Origin: a virus
Direction: 5' to 3' (one strand)
DNA: 42,553 nt
IMG/VR virus record: IMGVR_UViG_3300042894_000738
Span: 1-42,553 of that record
Shown here: one piece after another, positions 20,601-28,938 of the stretch
How the letters are laid out: every line of letters begins with the position of its first letter
Numbering within the stretch: the first letter of the stretch is position 1
Translations under genes and position numbers: made by a program
The notes under the pieces: generated by a model
Told to the model about the DNA's origin: nothing
The model's input: the letters and a program-made list of their open reading frames with translations, nothing else
The model's database searches: none

Positions 20601-21544
20601 TCAGCAGCTTCACGTGGGATGTTACCCACTTTCACTGCGTCGTTGAGACGATTAGTAAGCACCTCTAAGTTATTAAAGATACCAGCTTCTAATCCTTCAC
20701 CCATTGTATTAGACGATGTAATCGTATTCGGTGTCCCAGGCTGCGTCAGTCCTTGCGTATTAGCTGCATCAGCAGCGGCACCACGACGCATACCATCACG
20801 AGCCGCAGCAGTGATTGCTGCACCTCCACCGAGAAGCAGTGCCCAGGGCAGTTGATCCACAATAAACCGTGCATATGGATTACCCTCTGGGGCTGCATTA
20901 ACAATATCAGCGAAGGGATCATCCGCAGCAACAGCAAGCTGTCCTTGCGCACTTGGCACAGTCACACGCGGTGATGCGTCAATCTCTGGTGCAATAGCAC
21001 GATCAGGCTGTGGCACAGGTACCTGTTGCGGATACGCTTGATCTACTAACTCCTCTACACCTGCGCCTAAGCCGATAGATGCACCAGCATTTAATGCTAC
21101 GTTACCTTTAGTGAACGGTGACGTACCAGGAAGTGCAAGCTCTGCTCCACGAGCAGTACCTTGTACTATTCCCCTGGCAATGCCAGGAGCCATCTTAGCA
21201 CCAACCGTAGCTAGTCCTAATCCTGGAACAGGAATAAGCGCCTGCGCTGCCAGCTGTATCGCAGCACGTCCAGGTTCCTGATCGAAGCGTGCTTCGGGTG
21301 AAATATTCTCATTGATCCATTCGTTAGTACGATTACCCCAATCACCGATTGTCTCTGCACCAGTCATACCGACTAGGCGTGCTACATCAGACGGCACAGA
21401 TGCGACACTACGCACTGCATCACGTGCATACAATGGAACACCTAATGCAGCTAAACCTTTCTTAGGCTTAACTGCATCAGTCAGCAATGCTGCGAAGGGA
21501 TCGCCATTCTCATTGAGAATGTTCTCGAATGGATTATCGCTCAC
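17648..21544 (-). CDS. Very large internal virion / ejection-type protein, 1298 aa
   Basis: Last and largest gene of the late arm. The start is GTG at 21544, overlapping the previous TGA (GTGA). The protein is mostly helical and Ala-rich, with hydrophobic Gly/Ala segments near residues 95-115 (AALIPVPGLGLATVGAKMA) and 230-245 (LPWALLLGGGAAITAA) that could enter a membrane. Another lies around 630-665 (GLVGALLGNVQAFVSTLT). In podoviruses the giant protein in this position belongs to the DNA-ejection core that crosses the envelope. No lysozyme or transglycosylase motif was seen. Function by position and composition only. Confidence 0.75.
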   Translation of the reverse strand: MSDNPFENILNENGDPFAALLTDAVKPKKGLAALGVPLYARDAVRSVASVPSDVARLVGMTGAETIGDWGNRTNEWINENISPEARFDQEPGRAAIQLAAQALIPVPGLGLATVGAKMAPGIARGIVQGTARGAELALPGTSPFTKGNVALNAGASIGLGAGVEELVDQAYPQQVPVPQPDRAIAPEIDASPRVTVPSAQGQLAVAADDPFADIVNAAPEGNPYARFIVDQLPWALLLGGGAAITAAARDGMRRGAAADAANTQGLTQPGTPNTITSSNTMGEGLEAGIFNNLEVLTNRLNDAVKVGNIPREAADAQINANYINLREAVNNDRMSEFMNTGILDNTHRVDISPRTMFNKAALLTPEQRTKWSSLMAAADEHDVRQENIVRGKMSNTGEPDRVALGDKSYAELKQLIADGRADPTIAALEQAYRAINNKVLDFAAARGTFSVDEIAAMRAKGPNYMHRVVKDMTIQRNSGAGMPLSTGVEGNSPLNARSRAEDAGPLRMQDPALAMEDGIRQTLDFIHRNEAIRDFAKSTASNMLDPATGTYVPRGNDIRGVGRILPASARAADGYVGIKFNDGASKLQVELDQGLAAAAMPYPRTTVPIFNGLRILEQNATTGLVGALLGNVQAFVSTLTSAATAMVTAPSKLRAGYIDAAIRKMTGGTVNIRQLGITDPTFALQLVDSVVRDLGAHTAASLADTLSRSVNKNGYVARMIGPQRAQDIATAMTRAYENSWTHYMRREGLLSQGIAYAADSRPTHTNIANMSAEYAQSMPYGGNAASIFDVRSKAQFDEWMAKTSNRATPPSLRRAWHFYSRALDLISNSPQSALFRANINHMAGKEKELVGLARTVVGDPAQYGGYKAVQAATSMLTYQNIAMQAAHQVFKSAQREPLATAARMGTLGSMLSLIMLHSAISSDEEALAEGRPANSVAHMVTRDANDAARSFRFYTGSEDPENSIRIPIDGALSPFFSAILAGLTEAFDVTNPEFYTDRYAPLRNSIETLLDDGTWSRIRAGIGVAGVDMSTPSLIRGAGQLFAGADMRNALSIASGLRINDTRDAPGYTQSSLNKDPINKYAATILETMVGLGGQTLLELMRTYGYSYEIKGNAGAMSAVAEQYGLTATSSGSSRILFGGNRRLRVNDMVGDEVRKSEEKLQAIGKDFSNIAGEGTIGNMSTARPSPYGAGKEAVPPDMIEPLAAFKDLYNKLSPLRDMRKMQSDEMRDSMSSPQLRSNPTQLRKVQNEHAMNIRSINAGIYHHIDAMEKQLQARTGRAVRLQDLDPLKGLDQFAVLE

Positions 21545-22434
21545 TTAGCTAAATCCTCTGGTGTAATACCATACTGTGCTGCCATGCCAAGCATCTTGGT
21601 ACGCTGCTCAGGAGTAGCCTTAGGTAAGGCTGCCTTAAGCTGTGATAAGCGTAGATCACGTTCAGCAGATGGTTGCGGTGCGGCAGTTGTACTAGCCTGT
21701 GGCGCGGCCGTAGGCGGCACGAGACCCTCGCCAGTTGGCGCACTGCCTGCAGGCGATGGCACACCTTTCTTAATCAATGGAGTAAACAGTTGCGTAGTAC
21801 GATTACGTTCTTCATTAAGTCCAGCGATCTGTTGAGACAGATTACGTTGAACAGTGGCTTTAGCCGCAGCTTTAGCGGAAGGGCTGGTTGCTAATTGTGC
21901 ATCAATTTCAGTTAACTGCTTAGCAGCGAACTTCTCTAAGTCAGCCTGTCTAGTTGTAAGACTATTCATAGCTGTGCTGTATTGTGCAACAATACGCGCC
22001 TGATCTTTATCAGTAGCATCTGCAACAACTTTAGGCGCAGCAGTACCTCCGCCTCCACCAGATGCTAACCGTTGCATATTACCCGCAGCGGCTAGTTTGT
22101 ATGTAGTGTCAGCTTTCTTACCCGCAAGTTCTGCGGTCTGCATACCCGGCACATTCTGTGCCAGACTATATGCCATATCCTGCATATCAGGAGCTAACAC
22201 TTCTCGCCCTGGCTGGAACATGGCAGCCGTCTCAGGTGAGCGCGACAGCGCACTAGCTAAGCTGTATTCAGCTTGCTTGTTGCCTAATGCGATGCTCGCA
22301 TCAGCCTGACGTGTGGCCTCACGCTGTCTAGCAGCGTCGTCTACTTGTGCATTGTAAATGAACCCACCGATGCGATCGGCATTAGGTCCATTGATTAAAC
22401 TGTATAGTGTATTCAGTGAAGATGCGTTAGCCAT
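21541..22434 (-). CDS. Virion-associated protein, 297 aa
   Basis: Ala/Gln-rich, largely helical protein (residues 30-110: DDAARQREATRQADASIALGNKQ broken by short turns), a Gly-rich stretch (SGGGGG), a coiled-coil centre and a Pro/Ala-rich linker (PAGSAPTGEGLVPPTAAPQ). It ends in a small helical domain (KMLGMAAQYGITPEDLAK). It lies directly upstream of the 1298-aa protein and is coupled to it, so it probably belongs to the same ejection or internal core assembly. No enzymatic motif. Confidence 0.7.
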   Translation of the reverse strand: MANASSLNTLYSLINGPNADRIGGFIYNAQVDDAARQREATRQADASIALGNKQAEYSLASALSRSPETAAMFQPGREVLAPDMQDMAYSLAQNVPGMQTAELAGKKADTTYKLAAAGNMQRLASGGGGGTAAPKVVADATDKDQARIVAQYSTAMNSLTTRQADLEKFAAKQLTEIDAQLATSPSAKAAAKATVQRNLSQQIAGLNEERNRTTQLFTPLIKKGVPSPAGSAPTGEGLVPPTAAPQASTTAAPQPSAERDLRLSQLKAALPKATPEQRTKMLGMAAQYGITPEDLAK

Positions 22435-22435
22435 C

Positions 22436-23449
22436 TTAGGTGCCTCCTACGTGGCGACCGTCAGCACTCACGAATGATGCAGGAGAGGTGTAGTTACGAC
22501 TACCAGGGTCACCAAATAGATTACGCAACCATGCACTCTCTGATGCAGACTTAATGCCACCTTGTACTGCATTGGATATGTTACTGATATCCAAACCGTA
22601 GTTTGAAGTAGGCATACTCTTAACCTCAAACGGCGTCATGCCCCGTCCTACACCTTGCATCCCCATGGTGCCTGCATAGCTACGATTAGCTAGCAGCGAG
22701 GACAGGTTGTTGTCAATGTCAGTGACAGCAGACTGTTGCCCAACAGGTGTAGTAGCACGTCCTGCTAGTACATTGTACCTGTTCAGTGAATTACCTTCAC
22801 GACCAGCACGGCGTGCTTCAAACTCTGGATTAGAGTCAGCCTCTGCTTCTGTGATAGCAGTACGTAAGTCAGGAGCCGCGGTACGACTCATCTCACGGAT
22901 AGCATCAGCACCACTTGCACCTTGCAGTGAACGGATACCTACAGTAGATGCAGCATTCAGCCTGCCAGAGTTGGCTCTAGCAGCATTGCGTGCAATCAGT
23001 GTACCACGGATATCATCCAGTGTCTGACGACCTACGCCTGCGTCAGTACGTTGTACATCAGCTTCCGCTCCTTCACGTAGTTGACGATCGAACTGATTGC
23101 CACGCTGTAAGCGTTGCTGAACAGCATCACGTGTGAGACGTGTGCGTTCTTCACTATCACTAGCACTGATGATACCACGTGTGGTATCCGTCGGACGACT
23201 AACCCATCCCACACCTGGGACGTATTCAGTTACATCACCACGTGCATCGCGTGTGCCAGCCTGTGCCATCTCCTGCTGTCTAGCAGCGATCTGTCGCTGT
23301 AAGTAGTAGTTACGGAAGTTGATATCATTTTGTGCAGCGATTGCTGCGGTGTCTACCTTAGACTTATTCCTAGAACCAAAGATGCTGCCAATGCCACTGG
23401 CTAAAGCACCTGCTGCGCCTACGCCAGCAGCAATAGCTGAGAATGCCAT
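22436..23449 (-). CDS. Virion-associated protein, 337 aa, with hydrophobic Gly-rich N-terminus
   Basis: Starts MAFSAIAAGVGAAGALASGIGSI across residues 1-23, a Gly/Ala hydrophobic segment often found at the N-terminus of podoviral internal virion proteins, followed by a long Arg/Gln-rich helical region. The C-terminus is Gly/Ser-rich. The start shares bases with the stop of the acetyltransferase gene. Probably part of the ejected core with its two downstream neighbours. Confidence 0.7.
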   Translation of the reverse strand: MAFSAIAAGVGAAGALASGIGSIFGSRNKSKVDTAAIAAQNDINFRNYYLQRQIAARQQEMAQAGTRDARGDVTEYVPGVGWVSRPTDTTRGIISASDSEERTRLTRDAVQQRLQRGNQFDRQLREGAEADVQRTDAGVGRQTLDDIRGTLIARNAARANSGRLNAASTVGIRSLQGASGADAIREMSRTAAPDLRTAITEAEADSNPEFEARRAGREGNSLNRYNVLAGRATTPVGQQSAVTDIDNNLSSLLANRSYAGTMGMQGVGRGMTPFEVKSMPTSNYGLDISNISNAVQGGIKSASESAWLRNLFGDPGSRNYTSPASFVSADGRHVGGT

Positions 23450-23910
23450 CAGTTGATGTCCCGTGCATATACGTGTTCTTGTAGCTTGAAGTCATGCTTC
23501 TCGAACAACGGAGTTGTGTTATAGCAGGTGCGATAGCGATGTACTACTCGTTGAACACCACGATCACGTAGAGCATTGATAGAGAAGTCTAGCAGTGTGC
23601 TACCGATGCCTTCGCCACGGCGAATATGTGATACCGCAAGAGTGTCACACTCTGCGACGGTCATCGTCCTATGGTGCGGATGCTGTACAATCATGTACAG
23701 CCCTGCTCCATAGAGCTTGTAACCATCTTCGTTATCACGTGCTGTGGTAATGAGCAATACGCCTGCGTCTTGTAGCGCATAGTACAATGGCCAGTCGAAG
23801 TCATACGGAGGTAGATCAGTATGTGCCGGTGTAGCAGCGTAGTACGCTTCAAACAGCGCAGTCAGTTCTTCCTCTAGTCTAGGACTTAGACGATCTGTGT
23901 TATATTCCAT
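23449..23910 (-). CDS. GNAT-family acetyltransferase, 153 aa
   Basis: The acetyl-CoA binding motif A is visible as RRGEGIGSTLL (residues 97-107) after a central strand (MTVAECDTLAVSHI), with the terminal strand RVVHRYRTCYNTTPLFEKHDFKL typical of GNAT ends. GNATs transfer an acetyl group from acetyl-CoA to amines. It sits inside the virion-core gene cluster and overlaps both neighbours, so it is expressed late; it may modify a virion or host protein, substrate unknown. Confidence 0.8.
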   Translation of the reverse strand: MEYNTDRLSPRLEEELTALFEAYYAATPAHTDLPPYDFDWPLYYALQDAGVLLITTARDNEDGYKLYGAGLYMIVQHPHHRTMTVAECDTLAVSHIRRGEGIGSTLLDFSINALRDRGVQRVVHRYRTCYNTTPLFEKHDFKLQEHVYARDIN

Positions 23911-24851
23911 CAGAATGTCCCCTGTCCACCTAGACCACGCTGTGCATCCTGCTTCTCTTTACGCTGCGCAAGGATAGCAGGCTGTTCCAGTCGTGGATTA
24001 GTTGCACCTTGTGCAATGCCACCTTGTGTGATGATATCACCGATATCGAAGAAGTTAGTGCCACTCAACGCGCCGCGTAGATCACCTTCTAGATTAGATG
24101 TAATATCCTTAAACGTGTTATCACGCTGTGTGTGATACACATTCGGATCGAATGATCCACCTAACTCATAGCGTCCTGCGTCTGCACGTGCGGTATCACC
24201 GATACCACGGAGCCTCTCCTTGTAGCCCTGTAACACAGAACCACCTAGCTTCTGTCCTGTAGCAGTGCCTGCTTTGAACATCTCATCGAGACGTGACAAC
24301 GCACCGCTGTAACCTGTGGTATCGAGATTACCACGTGCCTTAGCACGGTCTAGCTGCTGCTGTGCAGCAGTACGCTGCGTGTTCAATACATCCATGATAT
24401 ACGGATCATCGACTGTATCTTGGATAAGATTATTCTCGAACCCCGGTGAGTACACTTTGTCTACATCACGGATGTACTGACTACGCTTACCAGCTTGTTC
24501 ATTCATTAACACATTGTTAATGAAGTCGTCAGTGTAATACTGTGCAGGGTTCGGATCACGATGCGGCACCATGAAGCTTTGGTCAGCAATGGCACTATTA
24601 ATGAGGCTCATATAATCCTGTGGATTAAGTCCACGCTGCGCCAGCGCACGCTGTGCACGGTTACGAGCACTTGTCTCTGCGTTGTTAACATTCGTACTGA
24701 ACGCTGCTTCCTGCTCAGCCCTTAGCTGTGCCGCTCTCTCATCCTCACGGATACGATTACGGTTAGCTTCTTCTTGACGCATACGCTCTAGCTCTAGAGT
24801 ATTATCCTCAGGAGGTATATAAATACCACTACTGCCGCCGCTACCACACAT
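23910..24851 (-). CDS. Internal virion-type protein, 313 aa
   Basis: Begins MCGSGGSSGIYIPPEDN; a Cys3 followed by Gly/Ser is lipobox-like in appearance, but no signal sequence precedes it. Residues 20-70 form a strongly charged helix (MRQEEANRNRIREDERAAQLRAEQEAA split by turns). The centre has QRGLNPQDYMSLI and repeated polar helices; the C-terminus is Gly-rich. Similar small-to-medium proteins sit between tail and ejection genes in podoviruses. The two acetyltransferase genes flank it on both sides. Confidence 0.7.
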   Translation of the reverse strand: MCGSGGSSGIYIPPEDNTLELERMRQEEANRNRIREDERAAQLRAEQEAAFSTNVNNAETSARNRAQRALAQRGLNPQDYMSLINSAIADQSFMVPHRDPNPAQYYTDDFINNVLMNEQAGKRSQYIRDVDKVYSPGFENNLIQDTVDDPYIMDVLNTQRTAAQQQLDRAKARGNLDTTGYSGALSRLDEMFKAGTATGQKLGGSVLQGYKERLRGIGDTARADAGRYELGGSFDPNVYHTQRDNTFKDITSNLEGDLRGALSGTNFFDIGDIITQGGIAQGATNPRLEQPAILAQRKEKQDAQRGLGGQGTF

Positions 24852-25297
24852 TACACAAACTCCTTACGGTATACTTCACCCCAACGTGCGTAGCCTTTAC
24901 GTTCGTACACTTTACCAATCGGTAACGTCTCAGCAGGCGCAGTCACACCTAGTGTAAGTGAATGAATACCATTCTGTTGACACCATGTCTCAGCTGCATT
25001 CATCAATGCGAATGTGATACGTGGATCACGTTCGGGTACGAAGAATGCTAAGTCACTAGCAGTGATTAGTTCAGAGAAGTAGTACGGCGTAGTACTGATA
25101 GCAATTAGCCCCTGTAGCCTCGCATCCTGCGACTCAACACACCATCCACGCACAGCGTCCTTAGCTACGGCATACATCATATGCCACACACTGTCCTCAC
25201 TGAACGGTATGTGTGCATACTTACTCTCTGCGTGCATCAGCTTACCTAAGCGTATACACTCGTATCCATCAGAGAACCGCAGGGGCCGGACCAGCAT
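24851..25297 (-). CDS. GNAT-family acetyltransferase-like protein, 148 aa
   Basis: Starts MLVRPLRFSDGYECIRL, the usual first strand and helix of GNAT proteins (xxIRxxxxxD). It has the central LQGLIAISTTPYY strand, FFVPERDPRITFALMNAAETWCQQNGI and the terminal PIGKVYERKGYARWGEVYRK. The canonical QxxGxG motif is not obvious, so the fold is clearer than the activity. First gene downstream of the internal promoter/operator at 25384-25439, with a 113-nt leader. Confidence 0.75.
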   Translation of the reverse strand: MLVRPLRFSDGYECIRLGKLMHAESKYAHIPFSEDSVWHMMYAVAKDAVRGWCVESQDARLQGLIAISTTPYYFSELITASDLAFFVPERDPRITFALMNAAETWCQQNGIHSLTLGVTAPAETLPIGKVYERKGYARWGEVYRKEFV

Positions 25298-25383
25298 GGT
25301 GCCTCATCAACTTTTGTTACTGGGCCTGAAATATGGCCTAGATGCCTATGGATTAGGCAGTTTATACCACAGAGGGGATTGAC

Positions 25384-25412
25384 ATAGCAAGATAAATATG
25401 TTATCTTGCTAT
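25384..25412. promoter_or_regulatory. Operator-like inverted repeat, 12-bp arms
   Basis: ATAGCAAGATAA (25384-25395) and TTATCTTGCTAT (25401-25412), perfect arms with a 5-nt centre. It covers the -10 and start of the minus-strand promoter at 25410-25439. On the plus strand TTGACA (25379-25384) abuts it. This is the clearest operator candidate in the window. Confidence 0.65.
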
Positions 25413-25439
25413 ATAGTAAAAGCGAGAGGGGGGAGTCAA
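25410..25439 (-). promoter_or_regulatory. Internal late-arm promoter
   Basis: On the minus strand TTGACT (25439-25434), an 18-bp spacer and TATATA (25415-25410), with the start near 25403 inside the operator. It would give separate control to the ejection-core and acetyltransferase genes downstream (25297 to 17648). Confidence 0.6.
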
Positions 25440-25501
25440 CAGAGTTGATAATAGTACTGATGAAATCACAAACATAGCACGCAATCGCATCAGTACTACT
25501 G

Positions 25502-25750
25502 CTACTTCGCAATACCACCGAGCAATCGCTCTGCGATCTCTGGCCCTACTGCCATTACAAATGCGAGCAGTACTATGCCGACTATTAAATAGTCGATGCG
25601 CTTCTGTAGAGCAGAGTGTAATGTCTTAACATTGTCAGTTAACTCCTTGCCATTAGTAATGATACTATTGTACCGCTCACCGCAGATTGCTTCATGCGTA
25701 TCTAAACGCCGTTCCGTAGCACGTAACCTACTTTCAAGATCGTCTGACAT
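25502..25750 (-). CDS. XhlA/holin-like small membrane protein, 82 aa
   Basis: Residues 1-50 are a charged heptad-like helix (LESRLRATERRLDTHEAIC...NVKTLHSALQKR), residues 53-71 (DYLIVGIVLLAFVMAVGP) a single transmembrane segment, and the tail is short. This coiled coil plus one span is the layout of XhlA/haemolysin-type lysis proteins, and of some holin partners. It is the best lysis candidate in the late arm; no endolysin neighbours it. A tail-attached membrane protein is the alternative. Confidence 0.6.
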   Translation of the reverse strand: MSDDLESRLRATERRLDTHEAICGERYNSIITNGKELTDNVKTLHSALQKRIDYLIVGIVLLAFVMAVGPEIAERLLGGIAK

Positions 25751-25786
25751 TACAGTGTCGTCCCGTCCATCGTTTCTACTCGTTTC

Positions 25787-26518
25787 TTATCTACCTACTG
25801 CTACCCAATAGAAGCTCACTGACTGTGTTACGTCACCGTAGACATTGAAGCCTGCGGTAGTAGGAGTAGCTCCTACGACTAGTGGAATAGCTGCACCAGC
25901 AGTTAATGCACCACTACCAGCAGCTACAGTAAGCTGAATGTTATCAATAGATGTACTAAACGCAGGTGAGATAGTCACACTACCAACACCGTTGGTAGTG
26001 GTGCCTATGCCACGCCTGATCTGTTGATCTAATTCATTCTGTACGAATGCTGTGGTAGCTAAGCTAGTGGTATCATTACCAATCGCACGTGTGGGTCCTG
26101 TAGGAGACTCAGTAAATGCAACTACACCTGTAGAACGTGTGATAGTAAAGACAGCAGCAAGCAATGCTCCTGCATCAGAATAACGGCTGAGTACGATATC
26201 ACTGCCTACATTAAAACCACTCTCCGCGGTAGCATTACCAAAGAGTAGTGCCCAACGTGTAGCAGTGCCTATCTGCGATGTCAGAGATACATTCTGCCCA
26301 GCAGCACTTCTACGAAATGTGAATGCTGGGCTAGCTTTAGATTGCCAAATGTCACCAGTAATGGTGCCGCCAGCCTTATCAAACTTAGCACTACTTAATG
26401 TAGTAGCGCTAGTCTGCAATGCACTGATTTCATCCTTCGCAGTCTGTAGCTGCGTACGCATTCCACTTTTACTGACTGGATCAGTAGTGATGAAGTTTGG
26501 ATCAATGGCACTTGTCAT
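25787..26518 (-). CDS. Tail fibre-like protein, 243 aa
   Basis: Begins with a short helical region and a coiled-coil-like stretch (MRTQLQTAKDEISALQTSA), followed by Gly/Thr/Ser-rich beta repeats (FDKAGGTITGDIWQ, then TAFVQNELDQQI) that recall phage fibre stalks. The C-terminal 80 residues are beta-rich and end VSFYWVAVGR, like small fibre tips. Lies after the nozzle-like gene, the usual place for a fibre. Length is short for a receptor-binding fibre, so the tailspike at 35899 may carry the main host-range function. Confidence 0.65.
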   Translation of the reverse strand: MTSAIDPNFITTDPVSKSGMRTQLQTAKDEISALQTSATTLSSAKFDKAGGTITGDIWQSKASPAFTFRRSAAGQNVSLTSQIGTATRWALLFGNATAESGFNVGSDIVLSRYSDAGALLAAVFTITRSTGVVAFTESPTGPTRAIGNDTTSLATTAFVQNELDQQIRRGIGTTTNGVGSVTISPAFSTSIDNIQLTVAAGSGALTAGAAIPLVVGATPTTAGFNVYGDVTQSVSFYWVAVGR

Positions 26519-26520
26519 TG

Positions 26521-28203
26521 TTATCTCCTAACTGAGCCAGTGAGGTATAGAATACCTACAGCAATGATGCTGAATGCGCTAGAGGTACTGCCACTGATAC
26601 GGAAGCGCATACGCATGAACTTCTGTGGCCAAGCGTATAACTGTTCATTATTCGGTGGACGATGTTCATACGATGCAGCATGTGGGCCACTCTCTTGCAT
26701 GAAGAACATGGACAGTGATGGAGTAGTGAACTCATCTATGTACATGTCTACTGTATAGCTGCCAGTGCCCTCACTGAATGTAGATACGTACTTACTCATC
26801 TTGTTATTCAATGGCTGCTTGAAGTCCGCCCATGGCATGTTCATGTAGAAGTTAATCGGCAGGTCCGCTGTACCTTCTTCCCATCCTGTGCCATCGTCCC
26901 ATGCGTCACCGTCGTCCCAGTTCTGCTGTCCAATGGCGCCTGCATCGGTATACCGAGGTTCATAAGCGTTATGATAATAACGCACTGATGTACCTGCACC
27001 GTAGAAGACGCGACCTTCTGTAGTCCTACAGGCTGCTCTGTACGGCATAGCATCGTACCGTGTCCATGCCTTGAACCGCTGTGACTTGTCATAGCAATAG
27101 ACGAATACGTCATTCTGCGTAGTAGCTGTCACCGTGTCAATGACAGGGATGAAGAACTGTATCTGATGCGCTATGCGATCATGGACGCTGAACACGTGTT
27201 CAGTTAACTGTGTGTTACTGAACCGTGCTAATGCACGCTGTACATCAGTATTGATGAGTGAACTAGCTGGCTCAGGGATGAAGTCAGTACCTAATGCCGT
27301 GCGCTTAATGCTGATGACACCACTAGTGTCTAGCACTAACATGTCATCGCCGATGACAGTAATAGCCTTATGGCTTACGGCACCGTAGCCACTGACAATA
27401 TCAGTTACATCGAACTCTACAGGAGCGGAAGTGGGAAGGATGAACTGTATAGCAAGGATTGCCTCTTGGTAGGTAACTACCAGTCGATCACGGTACGTAG
27501 CTAATCCTGTGATAACAGGGACACCACGGTCAATGTAAATGGACGTGTCCATGTTAGCACCATTGGTGCTTGCATCAGGATCGAACGATGTAACACCTTG
27601 TCCACTGACGTAGACAGTGTATGTATCCGTGGGAGTGACAGCCAGCACTAGATGGCCATCGTGTGTAGTACAATACTTCGCACGTGGCGTATTAGTATTA
27701 GTCCCTGATACAGGGTCCTGTACATACGTCACTGCGTACAGTTCATCCATAGTCACTGGCTTATCTACACCATTGCAGATGATAAGCTGTCCAGCAAACT
27801 GTGTGAACGATGTGTATGTGATAGGATTAGTCCAGCCTGCTGGGGCACCGGGAAGTAATGCTGCAATAGCAGTGCTCCACCGCAGGTTTACAACGCCAGA
27901 GGCGTCTACAGTAACAATCTTACCATTGGCTCCTACAACTACGAGCGCACCAGCATAGTACTCCATGCCTATGATTTCATCAATCGCAGCAGTGGTAGCC
28001 TGATCTTCCTCAACATCAGCAAATGGTGACGTACCGTAGCGTACAGACAGTTTACCATTACTATCTGGGTACAGATTGCGTACGTCAGTGAGATACTTAC
28101 TATTCAAGTTCAGTGGAGAGTCGAATGTGTTCAACCCTCCACGGAAGTCCCGTGCTACAGCAGCTTGTAGCTTATCTACAGCAGGTAGCTTAATCTTACG
28201 CAT
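26521..28203 (-). CDS. Tail nozzle-like protein (tail tubular B type), 560 aa
   Basis: The N-terminus (KLQAAVARDFRGGLNTFDSPLNLNSKYL broken at usual points) matches the start of podoviral nozzle proteins, with the DFRGGL and YPDSNGKLSVRYGTSPF segments. The body is a long series of beta strands, as expected for a propeller-like nozzle, and it ends in a beta sandwich. The start at 28203 is chosen because it overlaps the adaptor stop (TAATG) and follows GGAGG; the frame is open 18 nt further. Forms the distal tail tube through which DNA leaves. Confidence 0.75.
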   Translation of the reverse strand: MRKIKLPAVDKLQAAVARDFRGGLNTFDSPLNLNSKYLTDVRNLYPDSNGKLSVRYGTSPFADVEEDQATTAAIDEIIGMEYYAGALVVVGANGKIVTVDASGVVNLRWSTAIAALLPGAPAGWTNPITYTSFTQFAGQLIICNGVDKPVTMDELYAVTYVQDPVSGTNTNTPRAKYCTTHDGHLVLAVTPTDTYTVYVSGQGVTSFDPDASTNGANMDTSIYIDRGVPVITGLATYRDRLVVTYQEAILAIQFILPTSAPVEFDVTDIVSGYGAVSHKAITVIGDDMLVLDTSGVISIKRTALGTDFIPEPASSLINTDVQRALARFSNTQLTEHVFSVHDRIAHQIQFFIPVIDTVTATTQNDVFVYCYDKSQRFKAWTRYDAMPYRAACRTTEGRVFYGAGTSVRYYHNAYEPRYTDAGAIGQQNWDDGDAWDDGTGWEEGTADLPINFYMNMPWADFKQPLNNKMSKYVSTFSEGTGSYTVDMYIDEFTTPSLSMFFMQESGPHAASYEHRPPNNEQLYAWPQKFMRMRFRISGSTSSAFSIIAVGILYLTGSVRR

Positions 28204-28913
28204 TAGCGATCCTCCGCCCACTCATTGAGTAGCATAGGATCATTCATCCGTGGATCAAGGATCAGCTTAGCACTGTCATGCTGCTGTTCTAACTGTTGTA
28301 ATCTATTCTCGAATGATTGCTGTAACATAGTTACAGTAGCAGGGTTAGTGCCATCATCTGCTGCGTACTTCGCAGCGGCACCGTTAATGAGGCATGAAGC
28401 ATCGAATGGTACAATCACTGATGGATCAGTGAACAGATCAGCAGGGTCTAAGCGGATATGAATGCGTAATGGTTGTGCAACGGACGTAGTAGCCGTTAAT
28501 GGCCATACACGAAACAGGTTCTGTCCCGCAGGTGCCCAGCCTTGTACATCATCTGACGCATGTAGTGGTTCTACATAACGTGGTGACGTTCCAGTAAGTC
28601 TGTAAGGATTGATATTGCTAGATAGAATAGGCAGTGGAGTACTGTTACTACCGTAGCACACGCGATCCACATCACGGAACCCCTCACGTGTTCCAATGAA
28701 CTCTGCTGTACAGAGTCCTGTACTACCATTTAGTTGCCTAGTCTCCCATTTAGTGAGATTGTCCCACCATCTACGTGAGCGCACTAGCTCATACGTTTCT
28801 TCAATCAACATGCCAATAGCATCCTCAGCATACAACTGTGTGCTAGGGCCTGCTACCTGCCGTAGACGGACGATAGTCCGCTGTATTAAATCACTGTGTG
28901 AGTAGAATGCCAT
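28203..28913 (-). CDS. Head-tail adaptor (tail tubular A type), 236 aa
   Basis: Starts MAFYSHSDLIQRTIVRL and continues AEDAIGMLIEETYELVRSRRWW, matching podoviral adaptor proteins that form a dodecamer under the portal. The WD-rich segment WWDNLTKW and the C-terminal helical pair (LINGAAAKYAADDGTN, FENRLQQLEQQHD) also fit. It has GGAG before the ATG and follows the terminator at 28939-28971. Confidence 0.75.
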   Translation of the reverse strand: MAFYSHSDLIQRTIVRLRQVAGPSTQLYAEDAIGMLIEETYELVRSRRWWDNLTKWETRQLNGSTGLCTAEFIGTREGFRDVDRVCYGSNSTPLPILSSNINPYRLTGTSPRYVEPLHASDDVQGWAPAGQNLFRVWPLTATTSVAQPLRIHIRLDPADLFTDPSVIVPFDASCLINGAAAKYAADDGTNPATVTMLQQSFENRLQQLEQQHDSAKLILDPRMNDPMLLNEWAEDR

Positions 28914-28938
28914 GCTATACTCCTACACTCTACTTACG

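Noticed and set aside
25379-25407. Plus-strand promoter TTGACA-N17-TATCTT at the internal operator
   Set aside because: The -10 is poor and it would only make antisense RNA into the gene at 25502; kept only as a remark in the operator entry.
25246-25518. 90-aa minus-strand ORF across the internal promoter/operator
   Set aside because: Cys/Ser-rich random-looking translation overlapping the acetyltransferase start and the promoter elements.
25571-25579. TACTATGCC, matching a nick-site consensus (TACTRTGMC) I recall for LUZ24/tf-like phages
   Set aside because: Only one match noticed in the whole window, inside a coding gene; a single 9-mer match is not evidence for localised strand interruptions.
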